Positions 5,983 through 6,398 of a DNA stretch of 6,398 bases are shown here, piece after piece (the first letter of the stretch is position 1; each line of letters begins with the position of its first letter). Both the position numbers and the translations under genes were made by a program. The notes under the pieces were generated by a model, which was given only the letters and a program-made list of their open reading frames with translations, was not told the DNA's origin and ran no database searches. The stretch is from an uncultured bacterium. GTDB taxonomy: Bacteria > Patescibacteriota > Minisyncoccia > Phycocordibacterales > UBA9973. Location: assembly GCA_903869975.1 (NCBI GenBank), contig CAIQBF010000004.1, forward strand, positions 1 to 6,398. Reading direction: 5' to 3'.

Positions 5983-6398
5983 TTTTTGGACCGGAAATAG
6001 GCCACTTGAAATATGCCAATGAACGCCATTGATGCAAAGACAAGTCCTAGTTGTAGCGGTGTGTTAAGAGAAAGATATTTTGAATCCATAGCAAATATCC
6101 AAGAGACAAGTCCAAGTGGCAGCATGATGACGTTTACGATGGTCAGACGCTGCATCGTTGAGTTGGTTTTGGTTGAAAGAAGCGAGTCGTTCGTCTGACG
6201 AAGGTCGATGAGTGTCTGGCGGTTTTCCTCGAGTGCTTGTTCTATATGGCCGTATTCGCCCTCGATGACAGACATATAATTTTGGAATTCTGCGCCATAC
6301 AGTTTGGAACACATCTGCGAAAAAGACCGAAGCATTTCTTTGTGCGAACGTAGAGCAGAACGGATATCGATAAGGGTTCTGCTTGTTTTAGAAAGAAG
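5973..6398 (-). CDS. CorA-like membrane protein, partial (N-terminus beyond right edge)
   Basis: The C-terminal 141 residues of a CorA-superfamily protein; the reading frame stays open to the right edge, so the start lies outside. A long, mostly helical segment (about 1-84 of the visible part) corresponds to the CorA stalk helix, with QTNDSLLSTKTNSTMQRLTI (68-87) matching the end of that helix before the first membrane segment. Two transmembrane helices follow, about 85-106 and 113-135, then a basic tail ending RSKKWL, as is common in CorA. The family's signature GMN at the end of the first membrane helix is replaced by Ala-Met-Asp (WIFAMDSKY). Mg2+ transport in CorA depends on GMN, so channel activity is doubtful here. 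The gene overlaps cysS by 10 nt and is probably co-transcribed with it. The cytoplasmic N-terminal domain cannot be seen. Confidence 0.8.
   Translation of the reverse strand, partial: LLSKTSRTLIDIRSALRSHKEMLRSFSQMCSKLYGAEFQNYMSVIEGEYGHIEQALEENRQTLIDLRQTNDSLLSTKTNSTMQRLTIVNVIMLPLGLVSWIFAMDSKYLSLNTPLQLGLVFASMAFIGIFQVAYFRSKKWL

Overview
The window looks like chromosomal DNA of a Candidate Phyla Radiation (Patescibacteria) bacterium, probably of the Parcubacteria type. This is an inference from protein style: a histidine kinase with an AAHQLRSPLTAIRGY-type H-box, a divergent CysRS, a region resembling a class I lysyl-tRNA synthetase C-terminus, tight gene packing, and a start codon placed almost directly after a -10 box. 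All five stop codons in the window are TAA. There are no RNA genes, mobile elements, CRISPR arrays or large repeats that I can see.

Layout. (1) Positions 1-738, minus strand: the 5' part of an arginase/agmatinase-family ureohydrolase, cut by the left edge. (2) 739-804: a short divergent promoter region with overlapping, oppositely oriented -10 boxes. (3) 805-4500, plus strand: an apparent three-gene unit, made of a four-helix SMR/EamA-like membrane protein, a 604-residue aldehyde dehydrogenase homologue with a C-terminal extension resembling the end of class I LysRS, and a membrane sensor histidine kinase with a Cache-like extracytoplasmic domain. It ends at a strong hairpin terminator (4518-4553) that can also serve the opposite strand. 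(4) 4561-6398, minus strand: cysS, preceded by and overlapping by 10 nt the end of a CorA-like membrane protein gene that runs off the right edge and lacks the GMN motif.

How the genes may work together. The agmatinase and the ALDH are divergently arranged around one promoter region, which could hint at linked nitrogen/aldehyde chemistry, but the sequence does not prove it. The plus-strand unit joins a small transporter-like protein, a likely non-hydrolytic ALDH (catalytic Cys kept, general-base Glu replaced by Asn) with a possible tRNA-synthetase-derived tail, and a sensor kinase without a response regulator in the window. The most unusual element is the ALDH with the LysRS-I-like tail. CysRS and the CorA-like gene form a separate housekeeping-type pair.
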